This document shows, in pieces, positions 52,435-62,100 of a DNA stretch of 64,000 nt. The position numbers and the translations under genes were made by a program. The stretch is taken from assembly GCF_000427665.1 (NCBI RefSeq), contig NZ_KE386572.1, positions 4,216,373-4,280,372 on the forward strand. Direction: 5' to 3'. This stretch comes from Geminicoccus roseus DSM 18922. Its GTDB lineage: Bacteria; Pseudomonadota; Alphaproteobacteria; Geminicoccales; Geminicoccaceae. Position 1 is the stretch's first letter; every line of letters begins with the position of its first letter. The notes beneath the pieces were generated by a model. It was given only the letters and a program-made list of their open reading frames with translations. It ran no database searches and was not told the DNA's origin.

Positions 52435-53328
52435 ATGGACATCGAGGATCTGCAGACCTTCGTCGCCGTGGCCGATGCCGGGGGCGTGTCGGCCGCCGCG
52501 CGCCGGCTGGGCGTCTCCAAGTCGATCGTCAGCCGGCGGCTGTTCCGGGTGGAAGCGGAACTGGGCGTCCAGCTCCTGGCGCGCACGACGCGCGGCGCCG
52601 CGCTTACCGAAGCGGGGCTCACGTTCCGGGACCATGCGGCCCGGGCCAGCGCCGAGATCGATTCGGCCAGGGAAAGGATCCTGCCGACCGGTGAGCTGTG
52701 CGGCCGCCTGAGGGTCGCCATGCCGCTCACGTTCGGCCCTACTCACTTCGCCCCCGTGCTGGCGGACATGGCGCAGCAGCACCCGCAGCTCCACATCCAC
52801 ACCTCCTACAGCGATCGCTTCGTCGACCTCATCGCCGAAGGCTTCGATTGCGCGATCCGGGTCGGCTATCTTCAGGACTCCAACCTGATCGCGAAGCGCA
52901 TCGGGCCGATCTACGGAAAGCTTGTCGCAAGCCCGGGCTATATCGAAGCCCATGGGTCACCCGAGACACCGGAGCAGGTCGTCGACCATCCGGCCGTCAT
53001 GCAAGGAACGGAAGCCTGGCAGTTCCTGGATGGCGACAAGATCGTCACGGTCCAGCCGCAGGGCCGGTTCAAGGCCGACAACGCCACGGCGCTTGCCGCC
53101 GCCGCGGCGGCCGGACTGGGCATTGCCTGGCTTCCCGATTGCATTACCCACGACTATGTCGCCTCCGGCGCGCTCGTTCCGGTGATGACGCGCTATCCGC
53201 CACCTTCGGCGGGCGCCTATGTCGTCCGGCCGCCGGGTCAGCACCCCGCGCGGAAGGTCCGGGTCCTCATCGAGATGCTGACCGAGTACTTCGCACGCCA
53301 TCCGGACGTCTGGGGTCTCGGCCGGTAG
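52435..53328 (+). CDS. LysR-family transcriptional regulator
   Basis: A 297-residue regulator. The N-terminal helix-turn-helix is DIEDLQTFVAVADAGGVSAAARRLGVSKSIVSRRLFRVEAELGVQLLARTTRGAALTEAG, and the rest is a two-lobe effector domain (LRVAMPLTFGPTHFAPVLADMAQQHPQLHIHTSY...). It closely resembles DsdC/CrgA-type LTTRs. It probably controls the divergent isochorismatase and the downstream pirin and cupin genes. Confidence 0.92.
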   Translation: MDIEDLQTFVAVADAGGVSAAARRLGVSKSIVSRRLFRVEAELGVQLLARTTRGAALTEAGLTFRDHAARASAEIDSARERILPTGELCGRLRVAMPLTFGPTHFAPVLADMAQQHPQLHIHTSYSDRFVDLIAEGFDCAIRVGYLQDSNLIAKRIGPIYGKLVASPGYIEAHGSPETPEQVVDHPAVMQGTEAWQFLDGDKIVTVQPQGRFKADNATALAAAAAAGLGIAWLPDCITHDYVASGALVPVMTRYPPPSAGAYVVRPPGQHPARKVRVLIEMLTEYFARHPDVWGLGR

Positions 53329-53599
53329 GGCACGAACGGGTCGAGGCCTGATCAAAGGCCCGCGTTCGACGGGTGCGCCCATGCGCGCCGCGAAGCCCGA
53401 CGGCCTTGCCCGCGCGTTCCACTTGCTGCGACACGATTCGACGGATCACGAGGCTAGCTGGGCAGGCGGTCGCTTGCCACTCTGGGCGCTTGCCGGACCG
53501 AAAGCGCTCTTCCCGCTCGCGCGGCCCGGATCAATCGAATGTTGGCATTCGCATCGGCAAGGGCGAGGCCCTCCGGCAACCCAGGAGAGGATGAGGCGC

Positions 53600-54535
53600 A
53601 TGAGCTGGAACCCGGCGATCGACCCCGGCTGTCCCGATCAGGTGGGCATCGACGCGATCGAGACCCTCATCGTTCCACGGGCGCGCGATCTGGGCGGCTT
53701 CGAGGTCCGGCGCGCCCTGCCGGCGCCGAAGCGGCAGATGGTCGGACCGTTCATCTTCTTCGACCAGGCCGGGCCGGCCGAGTTCCTGACCGGGCAGGGC
53801 GTCGACGTCCGGCCGCATCCGCATATCGGGCTCGGCACCGTCACCTATCTGTATCGCGGCGACTTCCATCACCGGGACAGCACCGGCGCCGACCAGACGA
53901 TCCGTCCGGGCGAACTGAACTGGATGGTCGCCGGGCGCGGCGTCTCCCATTCCGAGCGCACGTCGGCCGCCGCCCGAACCGGTCCGAGCAGCCTGTTCGG
54001 AATCCAGACCTGGCTGGCCCTGCCCGAGCGTGACGAGGACATGGCGCCGATGTTCGAGCATCACGGCAAGGAGGCGCTGCCGGTTCTGGGGGATGGCGGC
54101 GTCTCGGTCCGGCTGATCCTGGGGAACGCCTACGGCGAAAAGGCGCCGGCGACGATGTTCTCGGAGACATTCTACGCGGATGTGGCGCTCCAAGCAGGAA
54201 GCCGGCTGCCGATGCCGGACGAGCACGAGGACCGGGGCATCTACATCGTCGAGGGCTCGATCTCCATCGCCGGCCAGGAGTACCAGGCAGGCCGGATGAT
54301 GGTCTTCCGTCCCGGCGACAGGATCACCGTCGCGGCCGGCGACCGAGGCGCCCGCCTGATGATCCTCGGCGGGGCGACCCTGCCGGGCCCCCGCTACATC
54401 TGGTGGAATTTCGTCGCGTCCTCGCAGGAGCGCATCGAGGCGGCCAAAGCCGAATGGCGTGCGCAGAACTGGGGCAAGGGGCGCTTCGATCTCCCGGTCG
54501 GCGACCGGGACGAGCATATTCCCCTTCCGGCCTGA
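53600..54535 (+). CDS. Pirin-family bicupin protein
   Basis: A 311-residue cupin protein. The N-terminal cupin has the metal-binding His set in RPHPHIGLGTVTYLYRGDFHHRDSTGADQTI, followed by LNWMVAGRGVSHSER, which is the pirin signature. The C-terminal cupin ends RYIWWNFVASSQERIEAAKAEW. Bacterial pirins include quercetin dioxygenases and redox sensors. ATG 53600 is preferred to 53591 because GAGAGG lies about nine bases ahead. Confidence 0.92.
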   Translation: MSWNPAIDPGCPDQVGIDAIETLIVPRARDLGGFEVRRALPAPKRQMVGPFIFFDQAGPAEFLTGQGVDVRPHPHIGLGTVTYLYRGDFHHRDSTGADQTIRPGELNWMVAGRGVSHSERTSAAARTGPSSLFGIQTWLALPERDEDMAPMFEHHGKEALPVLGDGGVSVRLILGNAYGEKAPATMFSETFYADVALQAGSRLPMPDEHEDRGIYIVEGSISIAGQEYQAGRMMVFRPGDRITVAAGDRGARLMILGGATLPGPRYIWWNFVASSQERIEAAKAEWRAQNWGKGRFDLPVGDRDEHIPLPA

Positions 54536-54610
54536 CCAGTCCCGGCAGCGCGATCGCCGGGCCTAGCTCACGCCGTCGAGGACGACACACTGGCGAGAGG
54601 TGCAGTTCCC

Positions 54611-54961
54611 ATGAAAGTCAGCAAGTTCTCCATCGCCGACGCAGTGCTGGCGCGGTCCCCAGGGCAGGACGGAGACGTATTCGTCGCCAATCTGGTCGAT
54701 CAGCGTCATGGCTCCCCGATCACCATCGGGTACGGGCGCTATGGGCCGGATCAGGTGCTCGAGGAGACGATGGCCGTCGATGATGTGATGATCGTCCTCG
54801 AGGGGCGGCTGTCGGTGTCCGGAGAGGCCGGCAGCGTCACCGCAGGACCTGGTGACATCGTCCATATGCCAAAAGGCCAGAAGGTCACGATCCGGTCGCA
54901 TGAGCAGGGCGCGCTTACGGCCTATGTCACCTATCCCCACTGGCAGGAGGCACGGGCGTAG
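54611..54961 (+). CDS. Small cupin protein (EutQ-like)
   Basis: A 116-residue single-cupin protein. The barrel strands run VDDVMIVLEGRLSVSGEAGSVTAGPGDIVHMPKGQKVTIRSHEQG, with the PGD-x-x-x-x-P turn typical of cupins and His for metal. The N-terminal ITIGYGRYGPDQVLEETMAVDD is like EutQ-type proteins. It is 75 bases after the pirin gene on the same strand. Confidence 0.82.
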   Translation: MKVSKFSIADAVLARSPGQDGDVFVANLVDQRHGSPITIGYGRYGPDQVLEETMAVDDVMIVLEGRLSVSGEAGSVTAGPGDIVHMPKGQKVTIRSHEQGALTAYVTYPHWQEARA

Positions 54962-55058
54962 GTCCTTCCTCGACCAGCACCCCGCGCCCGTCCGGAGCTT
55001 CGGTCGTCTGGGCCGGGGAGGCAGGGAGGGTGGTGGTCGGCGGCAGTTTCCGGTTCAG

Positions 55059-56231
55059 CTAGCGGGACAGCAGCCGCGCCATCGCCGCGGTGAGTAGGGG
55101 TGCTGCGGCGCCCTCCAGCTCCAGCTCGCTGCTGCGCTGGTCGGCCTGAAGGTCCGGGGAAGCCACGGCGGTCAGCAGGCCCTCGGCCTGGAAGCGGCGG
55201 TGGAACTCGGCCCATACCTGCGGATTCGCGACGAACGGGCCGGAGATCACCACCCGGCGCGGGAACAGGATCCGGCACAGATTGGCCAGCGCCACCACCA
55301 CCTGGTCGACCGCGCGGTCCATGGCGGGCAGCGACAGAAGGTCGATGGCGCCGACCTGCCGGGCCAGCGCCGTCTCGTCGATGTCGAGCATCGGCCAGCG
55401 CTCCGCCAGGACCGGCTGGAGCGCCCAGAGCGAGGCCAGGGTCTCCAGGCATCCCGTCCGGCCGCAGCGGCAGGGTGCGGCGGCCGCCGCCGACACCCGG
55501 CAATGGCCGATCTCGCCGAACCGGCCTTCGCCGCCATTGATCGGGATGCCGTCGATGGCGAACGACGCGCCGATGCCGTAGCCCCAGTGCAGGAGCAGCG
55601 TGCCGCCGGCCCGATCCTCGGAGCGCGCCAGGCGGGCGCGCAGCTCCACGTCGAGGTTGCGGGCCACGGCCACCGGCAGGTTCGTCGCGCGCACGGCCTC
55701 GCCAATGTCGAGGCTGCGCAGGCGGGGCCAGCGCGACGAGAACAGCCAGCGCTGCGAGGCCGCGTCCACCACCCCGGACAGCGAGAAGCTCAGGCCGGCG
55801 AGATCGGCATGGCGGGGAACCAGCCCCTGCAGGCGCCCTGCCAGCTCCTGGAAGGTTTCGGCCATCTGCTGGTTGTCGCAGCCGACCGGCACGTCCGCAC
55901 GCTCGGCGGCGACCGCCTGTCCGGCGAGGTTGACGATGGCCGCCTGGACCGACTGGCTGGCGATCCGGAACACCACCGCGGCCAGCCGGTTCGGGTTGGC
56001 GACCAGGAGCTGGGCGGGCCGGCCGCGCCCGCCGGAGCGCACCGGGGTTTCGGCCAGAAGACCCGCGGCCACCAGGTCGCCCACCAGCTCTGACACGGTG
56101 GAGGAGCGGATCCCGAACAGGTCCGACATCTCCTTGCGCGAGGCCGCCCGTCCCTCGGCGACGGCGCGCAGCAGCCTTGCCCGCTCGCCCGCCTGGGCCG
56201 AGGCCGCTGCCCGGGGAAGAAACGCCGCCAT
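55059..56231 (-). CDS. ROK-family transcriptional regulator (NagC-like)
   Basis: A 390-residue repressor. A winged helix-turn-helix (RAASRKEMSDLFGIRSSTVSELVGDLVAAGLLAE) leads a sugar-kinase-like domain with LLLHWGYGIGASFAIDG and the zinc motif HCRVSAAAAAPCRCGRTGCLETLASLW. It lies last in a dctP-dctQ-dctM-regulator unit that is divergent from nagB-nagA, so GlcNAc or GlcNAc-6-P is the likely effector. It probably acts at the shared intergenic region 59124-59316. Confidence 0.88.
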   Translation of the reverse strand: MAAFLPRAAASAQAGERARLLRAVAEGRAASRKEMSDLFGIRSSTVSELVGDLVAAGLLAETPVRSGGRGRPAQLLVANPNRLAAVVFRIASQSVQAAIVNLAGQAVAAERADVPVGCDNQQMAETFQELAGRLQGLVPRHADLAGLSFSLSGVVDAASQRWLFSSRWPRLRSLDIGEAVRATNLPVAVARNLDVELRARLARSEDRAGGTLLLHWGYGIGASFAIDGIPINGGEGRFGEIGHCRVSAAAAAPCRCGRTGCLETLASLWALQPVLAERWPMLDIDETALARQVGAIDLLSLPAMDRAVDQVVVALANLCRILFPRRVVISGPFVANPQVWAEFHRRFQAEGLLTAVASPDLQADQRSSELELEGAAAPLLTAAMARLLSR

Positions 56232-56278
56232 GGGCGCGGCCGGGGCGAGGGGGAGGTCCGGCGACAGGGCGGCGGCTC

Positions 56279-57568
56279 CTAGCGGAACAGGTTCGGCAGG
56301 GTCAGGGACAAAGCCGGCACGTAGGTGACCAGCATCAGCACCAGCACCATGACCAGGTAGAACGGCAGCATGTCCCGCAGCGTCCGCTCGATCGGCACGC
56401 GGGCGATCGAGCAGCCGACGATCAGCGAGGTGCCGACCGGGGGCGTCACCAGCCCGATGCCCAGGTTGATCATCATGATGATGCCGAAATGGATCGGGTC
56501 GACCCCGATGCTCTTGGCGATCGGCAGGAGGATCGGCGTGAGGATCAGGATCAGCACGCCCATGTCCATCAGCATGCCCAGCACCAGCAGCAGGACGTTG
56601 ATCGCGAGCAGCACGAACACCGGGTCGCCGGAGAGCGAGAAGATCATGCCGGCCAGCGCCGTCGGCACTTTCAGGTAGGACAGCAGGAAGCCGAAGGCGG
56701 ACGAGGTCATGATGATGGCGATCACCATGGCCAGCGTCTCCAGCGAGCCGCGCAGCACCGCCAGCGCCTTCTTCCAGGTCATCGTGCGATAGACCAGGAT
56801 GGTCACGAGCAGCGCGTAGGCCACGGCGACCGCCGCCGATTCGGTGGCGGTGAAGATGCCGCCGACGATGCCGCCGATGATGATGACGATGGTGAACAGG
56901 CCGATCGATGCGTCGATCGCCACCTTCAGCCCCTCGCGCCAGCCATAGCGCCGTCCCACCGGATGGCCCTGGACGACGGCCAGCAGGAAGGCCAGGCCCA
57001 TCAGGGAGGCGCCCAGGATGACGCCCGGGATGTAGCCCGCCAGGAACAGCTGCCCGATCGGCAGGCCGCCGGCGGCGAGCGCATAGTAGATCATGTTCTG
57101 ACTGGGGGGGATCACCACGCCCTGCACCGAGGAGGTGACGGTCACCGCCACCGCGTAGCCGGGCTTATAGCCGCGGTCCTTCATCGCCGGGATCAGGAAG
57201 GAGCCGATCGAGGCGACGTCGGCCACGGAAGAGCCGGAGATGCCGCCGAACAGCATGCTCGCCACGATGTTGACCTGGGCGATGCCGCCGCGCACCCGGC
57301 CGATCAGGGTGTCGGCGAAGCGGACCAGCCGCTCGGAGATACCGCCCTCGGTCATCAGCTGGCCGGCCAGGATGAAGAACGGCACCGCCAGGAAGGTGAA
57401 GGAGTTCAGCCCGTTGACCATGCGCTGGGCGACGAACAGGCTGGGGATGCCGAGATAGAAGGCGGTCACCATGGACGAGATGCCCAGCGCGAACGCGATC
57501 GGCACGCGCAGGAGCATGAGCACGAGAAAGCCGCCGAGCAGGAGGCCGATTCCGATCGGGTCGCCCAT
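56279..57568 (-). CDS. dctM: TRAP transporter large permease (DctM)
   Basis: A 429-residue protein with about 12 membrane helices, the sodium-coupled translocator of a TRAP importer. Family segments are FFILAGQLMTEGGISERLVRFADTLIGRVRGGIAQVNIVASMLFGGISGSSVADVASIG, IPPSQNMIYYALAAGG and GLVTPPVGTSLIVG. Its ATG shares one base with the dctQ stop. Given divergent nagBA and the NagC-like regulator, the system may import GlcNAc or a related amino sugar. Confidence 0.95.
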   Translation of the reverse strand: MGDPIGIGLLLGGFLVLMLLRVPIAFALGISSMVTAFYLGIPSLFVAQRMVNGLNSFTFLAVPFFILAGQLMTEGGISERLVRFADTLIGRVRGGIAQVNIVASMLFGGISGSSVADVASIGSFLIPAMKDRGYKPGYAVAVTVTSSVQGVVIPPSQNMIYYALAAGGLPIGQLFLAGYIPGVILGASLMGLAFLLAVVQGHPVGRRYGWREGLKVAIDASIGLFTIVIIIGGIVGGIFTATESAAVAVAYALLVTILVYRTMTWKKALAVLRGSLETLAMVIAIIMTSSAFGFLLSYLKVPTALAGMIFSLSGDPVFVLLAINVLLLVLGMLMDMGVLILILTPILLPIAKSIGVDPIHFGIIMMINLGIGLVTPPVGTSLIVGCSIARVPIERTLRDMLPFYLVMVLVLMLVTYVPALSLTLPNLFR

Positions 57569-58062
57569 CAGCCCATGGTCTCCGGATCGGGGGCGGCGAC
57601 GCGGCCGAGCACGAGGTTGCCCAGCGCATTGACGCTCATCAGCAGCCCGCCGACCAGGACCGGGTAGTAGAGCCAGGCCCGCGAGATCCCGAGGGCCGGC
57701 ATCACCTGCACGCCGGACAGCCCGATCAGCTCGAAGCTCTTGGCGAACAGCACCAGGGAGAAGCCCAGGATCAGGAGCTGGGCGAACAGATCCACCGCAT
57801 GGGCCAGGCGGGGCGGCAGGCGGTCGCGCACCGCCATGATCGCGATGTGGCCGTGCCGGCGGATGGCGATGCCGATCGCGATCATGCCGAACCAGATCAG
57901 CAGCAGCAGGGCCAGCTCCTCCGACCAGCTGGTCGGCCGGTCCAGCACGAAGCGCAGGAACACCTGCAGGACGGTGATCGCCGTGATCACCACCAGGAGG
58001 AGGTGGCAGACCACCTCCATGACCCGGTCGACGACGGCGAGGATGCGGTCGAGGGCCTGCAT
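57568..58062 (-). CDS. dctQ: TRAP transporter small permease (DctQ)
   Basis: A 164-residue protein with four helices. The conserved LQVFLRFVLDRPTSWSEELALLLLIWFGMIAIGIAIRRHGHIAI is the DctQ signature (R-F-x4-P-x-x-W-x-E-E). It forms the complex with DctM and receives ligand from DctP. A spacer of 77 bases with a strong hairpin separates it from dctP. Confidence 0.94.
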   Translation of the reverse strand: MQALDRILAVVDRVMEVVCHLLLVVITAITVLQVFLRFVLDRPTSWSEELALLLLIWFGMIAIGIAIRRHGHIAIMAVRDRLPPRLAHAVDLFAQLLILGFSLVLFAKSFELIGLSGVQVMPALGISRAWLYYPVLVGGLLMSVNALGNLVLGRVAAPDPETMG

Positions 58063-58098
58063 CTGGACTTGCTGCTCCGATGGGGAACGATGAGCGTT

Positions 58099-58129
58099 CC
58101 GCCCGGCGGCGCGGGACGCGGCCGGGCGG
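58099..58129 (-). terminator. Stem-loop between dctP and dctQ
   Basis: A perfect 9-bp stem CCGCCCGGC/GCCGGGCGG (58099-58107 with 58121-58129) with a 13-base GC-rich loop lies just after the dctP stop. There is no T-run. It is one of four such elements after binding-protein genes in the window. Confidence 0.62.
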
Positions 58130-58139
58130 CGCGTTGGGC

Positions 58140-59123
58140 CTACTGCACGGCCTGGATGCGCTCGAGCAGCGGCTTCAGGTCCGGGAACTCGTCGTAGATC
58201 GGGGCCACCGCCTCGCGGAACGGCGCGTTGTCGACCGTGGTGATGGTCACCCCGGCCTCCTGGACCTTGGCCTTGGCTTCCTCGTTGGCCTTGAGCATCG
58301 CCTCGCGCTCGAACTCGGCGGCCTCGGCGGCGGCCTCGCGGATCGCGTCCTGCTGCTCCTGCGGCAGGCCCTGGAAGGTCGCGAGGTTCATGACCAGCAG
58401 GGCCGGCGGGCTCAGATGGCCGTCCTCGATCAGGTTCGGGGCGACGTCGAAATGCGAGGAGGTGAGGTAGCTCACATAGTCGTTCTCGGCGCCGTCGATC
58501 ACGCCGGTCTGCAGCGCGGAATAGACCTCGCCATAGTTCATCGGGGTGGGGGTGGCGCCCAGCAGCTCGACCATCCGGGTCGAGATCGGCGCCGGCTGCA
58601 CGCGGATCTTCAGGCCCTTGAGGTCCTCGATGCTTTTCACCGGGTGGTCGGCGCCACTGTAGAAGTTGCGGGTGCCGGCCTCCATGTAGTCGAAGCCGAT
58701 CAGGCCGACCTGCTGCAGGTCCGCCAGCACCTCCTGGCCGACATCGCCGTCCAGCACCTTGTACTTGTGTTCCACGTCGCGGAACACGTAGGGCAGGGTG
58801 AACGCGCCCATGGATGGGCTGACATTGGCCAGCACCACCGAGTTGACCCGGGCGAAGTCGATGACGCCGGCCTGCGCCTGCTCGATCGATTCCGGCTCCT
58901 GGCCGAGCTGGCCGCCGGAGTAGACCTCGACCTTCACCTCGCCGTTGGTCTTCTGGTCGACCAGCTCCGCGAAGCGCTGCATCGCGATCGTGACGGGATT
59001 GTCGTCCGGCTGGTTCTCGGCCAAGCGCAGCGTGGTCTGCGCCGTCGCCATGCCGCTGGTGGCCACGAGGCCGGCGAGCAGGACAGCAAGCGCGGGAAGT
59101 CGCGCCCTGGAAGCGAACATCAT
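58140..59123 (-). CDS. dctP: TRAP transporter substrate-binding protein (DctP)
   Basis: A 327-residue periplasmic protein with a signal peptide (MMFASRARLPALAVLLAGLVATSGMATA). Mature segments TLRLAENQPDDNPVTIAMQRFAELVDQKTNGEVKVEVYSGGQLGQEPESIEQAQAGVIDF and KIRVQPAPISTRMVELLGATPTPMNYGEVYSALQTGVIDGAEND are family hallmarks; the second holds the conserved carboxylate-binding Arg. The ligand is probably an amino-sugar acid or related acidic sugar, inferred from neighbours. Confidence 0.94.
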   Translation of the reverse strand: MMFASRARLPALAVLLAGLVATSGMATAQTTLRLAENQPDDNPVTIAMQRFAELVDQKTNGEVKVEVYSGGQLGQEPESIEQAQAGVIDFARVNSVVLANVSPSMGAFTLPYVFRDVEHKYKVLDGDVGQEVLADLQQVGLIGFDYMEAGTRNFYSGADHPVKSIEDLKGLKIRVQPAPISTRMVELLGATPTPMNYGEVYSALQTGVIDGAENDYVSYLTSSHFDVAPNLIEDGHLSPPALLVMNLATFQGLPQEQQDAIREAAAEAAEFEREAMLKANEEAKAKVQEAGVTITTVDNAPFREAVAPIYDEFPDLKPLLERIQAVQ

Positions 59124-59316
59124 CTTGTTTCTCCGCTGATCATCCCATCCGATCCGTGGATGGGTGCTTCGGCCGGCGCGGCAGGTCAACCTTATTGAAC
59201 GGTCCATGTTGAAAAATATGCCGGCGACGTTTCCGGTGTGGGTTGCGCCCTTGCGGAGGGCGGCGTAGCGATCTGCCCAATTCGTTCCAGCACCTGTTCC
59301 GAAAAAGGAAGGCGCC
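59124..59316. promoter_or_regulatory. Divergent control region between dctP and nagB
   Basis: This 193-base spacer must hold promoters for both the TRAP/regulator operon and nagBA. It contains an AT-rich core at 59190-59220 with TTGAAC and GTTGAA elements and a TCAA-CCTTA-TTGA inverted repeat, a plausible site for the NagC-like ROK repressor. No site is strong enough to be certain. Confidence 0.4.
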
Positions 59317-60066
59317 ATGCAGGTCGTGATCAAGCCCAGCAAGACCGAACTCGGCGCCGAGGCCGCGCGGATCGGCGCGGAGGCGATCCGGGACGCGATC
59401 GCGGCCAGGGGCGAGGCGGTGATCGTGGTCGCCACCGGCGCCAGCCAGTTCGAGATGCTGGAGCGGCTGGTGGCGGCGGAAGGCATCGACTGGTCGAAGG
59501 TCACCGCCTTCCATCTGGACGAGTATGTCGGGCTGCCGGCCGACCATCCCGCCAGCTTCCGGCGCTACCTCGCCGAGCGGTTCGTGACGCCGCTGGGCGG
59601 CCGGGTCCGCTTCGTGCCGGTGGACGGCGATGCCGGGGATCCGGCGGCCGAGGCGAAGCGCCTGGGCGAACGGATCGGCAATCGTCCGATCGATGTCTGC
59701 TTTGCCGGCATCGGCGAGAACTGCCATCTGGCGTTCAACGATCCGCCGGCCGATTTCGAGACCGAGGAGCCGTTCATCGTGGTGACGCTGGACGAGGCCT
59801 GCCGCCGGCAGCAGCTGGGCGAGGGCTGGTTCCCCTCCCTGGAGGACGTCCCGGCCACCGCGATCTCGATGAGCGTCCGGCAGATCGCCAAGGCTGCGCG
59901 CGTGGTGCTCTCGGTGCCGGACGCGCGCAAGGCCGAGGCGGTGCGCCATGCCGTGGAAGGCCCGGTGACGCCGGACTATCCCGCTTCGATCCTCCAGCAG
60001 CACCCGGACTGCGTCCTGCTGCTGGACCCGGCCTCGGCGTCGCAACTGAGCGGCCGGCATGGCTGA
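59317..60066 (+). CDS. nagB: Glucosamine-6-phosphate deaminase
   Basis: A 249-residue cytoplasmic enzyme converting GlcN-6-P to fructose-6-P and ammonia. The start is [48 protein letters not shown]. Active-site segments are [22 protein letters not shown] and [17 protein letters not shown] (GIGENGH in most relatives, here Cys for Gly). It has the short form lacking the allosteric tail of the E. coli enzyme. It overlaps nagA by eight bases. Confidence 0.93.
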   Translation: MQVVIKPSKTELGAEAARIGAEAIRDAIAARGEAVIVVATGASQFEMLERLVAAEGIDWSKVTAFHLDEYVGLPADHPASFRRYLAERFVTPLGGRVRFVPVDGDAGDPAAEAKRLGERIGNRPIDVCFAGIGENCHLAFNDPPADFETEEPFIVVTLDEACRRQQLGEGWFPSLEDVPATAISMSVRQIAKAARVVLSVPDARKAEAVRHAVEGPVTPDYPASILQQHPDCVLLLDPASASQLSGRHG

Positions 60067-61231
60067 GACCGATCCGGCCGCGATGCGTCTCGAGGCCGAG
60101 GCGCCCGGACGCGTGCCGCTGGACACCGGCGTCGCCATCCTGGACGTGCATCCGGACGAGCAGGGCCGCGTGCTGGAGCAGGACCCGGCCGAGGGCCTGG
60201 CCTTCGGCCAGGGCGGGACGACCGCCGGTCTGGTCGACCTGCAGGTCAACGGCTTTGCCGGGGTCGACTTCAACGATCCTGGGCTCGATGCGGGGGCGCT
60301 GGACCGGGCGCTGCTGGCGATGCTCGCCAGCGGCGTCACCGTCTGCCTGCCCACCATCATCACCGCCCAGCCGGACGAGCTCCGGGCGCGCTTCGCGGCT
60401 CTGGACGAGGCGGTGGCCGCCAGCCGGCTCGGGCGCTGGATGGTGCCGGGCTACCATCTGGAGGGGCCGTTCCTCAATCCGGCGGACGGCTATGCCGGCT
60501 GCCATCCGCCGGACGCCATGGGCGTCGCGTCCTGGGACCTGGTGGCGTCGCTGGAAGCGGGGCTGCGCCGGCCGATCCTGCTGGTCACCGCGGCGCCGGA
60601 GCGGCCGGGCGTGCCGGGCCTGATCGAGCGCGCCCGGGCCGCCGGCAAGCTCGTCGCGATCGGTCATTCGGCGGTGGACGCGGCCGGCCTGGAGGCGGCG
60701 GTGGCGGCCGGGGCCAGCCTGTCCACCCATCTGGGCAACGGCCTGCCGCAGACCCTGCCCAAGCTCGCCAACCCGTTCCTCCTGCAGCTGGCCGAGGACC
60801 GGCTGGTGGCAACCGTGATCGCCGACGGGATCCATGTCCCGCCGGCGGTGCTCAAGGTCATGCTGCGCGCCAAGGGCCTGGACCGGCTGGTCCTGGTGAC
60901 CGATGCGATCTCGGCCGCCGGCGCCACGCCCGGCCTGCACCCGTTCGCCGGGATGACCGTGGAGCTGACGGCCGATGGCACGGTGCGCCAGCCCGGCAGC
61001 GCCTACCTTGCCGGCTCCTCGCTCCGGCTGGACCAGGCCGTGCGCAACCTGGTCGCCTGGGGCCTGGCCACGCCGCGCGAGGCGCTGCGGCTGGCCTGCG
61101 CCAACCCGCTGGCGCTCCTGCGGGAGCCGTTGCGCCGCCACGGGATCGAGCTGCCGTTCTCCAGCCTGCGATGGTCGGCGGAGCTGCGGGTCGAGGAGGC
61201 CCGGGTCGGCCCGCTGCGGCTGCGCGGCTGA
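60059..61231 (+). CDS. nagA: N-acetylglucosamine-6-phosphate deacetylase
   Basis: A 390-residue amidohydrolase giving GlcN-6-P for NagB. Metal and substrate residues are in [38 protein letters not shown] (catalytic Glu), [46 protein letters not shown] and [12 protein letters not shown] (catalytic Asp). The [13 protein letters not shown] stretch differs from the common THLFNAM and marks a subfamily. The nagBA pair is co-transcribed and divergent from the TRAP operon. Confidence 0.92.
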   Translation: MAETDPAAMRLEAEAPGRVPLDTGVAILDVHPDEQGRVLEQDPAEGLAFGQGGTTAGLVDLQVNGFAGVDFNDPGLDAGALDRALLAMLASGVTVCLPTIITAQPDELRARFAALDEAVAASRLGRWMVPGYHLEGPFLNPADGYAGCHPPDAMGVASWDLVASLEAGLRRPILLVTAAPERPGVPGLIERARAAGKLVAIGHSAVDAAGLEAAVAAGASLSTHLGNGLPQTLPKLANPFLLQLAEDRLVATVIADGIHVPPAVLKVMLRAKGLDRLVLVTDAISAAGATPGLHPFAGMTVELTADGTVRQPGSAYLAGSSLRLDQAVRNLVAWGLATPREALRLACANPLALLREPLRRHGIELPFSSLRWSAELRVEEARVGPLRLRG

Positions 61232-61252
61232 GACCCGGGCGGATCCTCGGGG

Positions 61253-61609
61253 TCAGCCGGCGCCGGGGCCGTCGGCGAGCGCGTAGCCCTCGGGCATCTG
61301 GAAGAAGGGCGCGCTGGTCAGGATCGAGTTGACCTGGCTCACCAGGTAGCCCGCCTCGGCGCTGAGCTTGAGATAGGCCTGCCATTCCGGGTCGGCGGCC
61401 AGGGCCGCGCGCTTGGCGGCGCGGTCCGCCGCGTCCTTGTAGACCCAGATGTGGACGTAGGAATTGACGTCGCCGGTCTCGACCTTGCCGTACAGCAAAG
61501 GCTGGCCGAGGTTGCGCGCCTGCGCCTTCCAGCCGTGCTCCTCGTAGAGCTTCATGTGCTTGTTGATGGTGCCGGGGCGGCAGGCATAGGTGCGGTGGTC
61601 GAAGATCAT
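61253..61609 (-). CDS. NIPSNAP-family protein
   Basis: A 118-residue ferredoxin-like protein. It begins MIFDHRTYACRPGTINKHMKLYEEHGW and has VNSYVHIWVYKDAADRAAKRAALAADPEWQAYL, the NIPSNAP pattern, ending SAPFFQMPEGYAL. The role is unknown; such genes often follow transporters or catabolic enzymes. Its ATG shares one base with the stop of the upstream dctQ-like gene, so it is part of the second TRAP operon. Confidence 0.88.
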   Translation of the reverse strand: MIFDHRTYACRPGTINKHMKLYEEHGWKAQARNLGQPLLYGKVETGDVNSYVHIWVYKDAADRAAKRAALAADPEWQAYLKLSAEAGYLVSQVNSILTSAPFFQMPEGYALADGPGAG

Positions 61610-62100
61610 CAAGCAGGGTCCTTCTGGGGGCTGGAACGGAACAGGAGGCTGGACAGGTCGGCCAGCGAGTAGGCCAGCATGGTCGCGCCCGACAGCGGGA
61701 TGGCGACATAGAAGAGAGCGGTCGGCAGGTCGAGGATCGGGGTCAGCGCCCGGGCCTTGAGGGTGAGGGTGGCGCCGTACCAGGTCATGGCCACCAGGAA
61801 GGCGATGCCCAGCAGGCAGATCAGGATGCGCACCAGGCGGGCCTGCGCCGGGGGCAGCGAGCCCGGGAGCCAGTCCAGCTGGAAATGGTCCCTTTCCCGC
61901 CAGAGCGCTGCCGCGCCGACAAAGACCATCCAGGCGAACAGGCCCTGCACCACCTCGTCGAACCAGGCAAAGCCGGAGAACTGCAGCGTCCGCGCTGCGA
62001 CGTTGACCAGCAGCAGCGCGAACAGGGCCGCCAGGCAGGCGGTCGGCACCGCGCGCAGGACCATGCCGACGGCCCGGTCGAGCCGGCAAAGCGCGGTCAT
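61609..62100 (-). CDS. dctQ: TRAP transporter small permease (second system)
   Basis: A 163-residue, four-helix DctQ protein. The signature reads VNVAARTLQFSGFAWFDEVVQGLFAWMVFVGAAALWRERDHFQLDWL. It overlaps dctM by four bases upstream and the NIPSNAP gene by one downstream. The operon order here is P-M-Q, the reverse of the first system's P-Q-M, so the two TRAP sets are not a recent tandem duplication. Confidence 0.92.
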   Translation of the reverse strand: MTALCRLDRAVGMVLRAVPTACLAALFALLLVNVAARTLQFSGFAWFDEVVQGLFAWMVFVGAAALWRERDHFQLDWLPGSLPPAQARLVRILICLLGIAFLVAMTWYGATLTLKARALTPILDLPTALFYVAIPLSGATMLAYSLADLSSLLFRSSPQKDPA

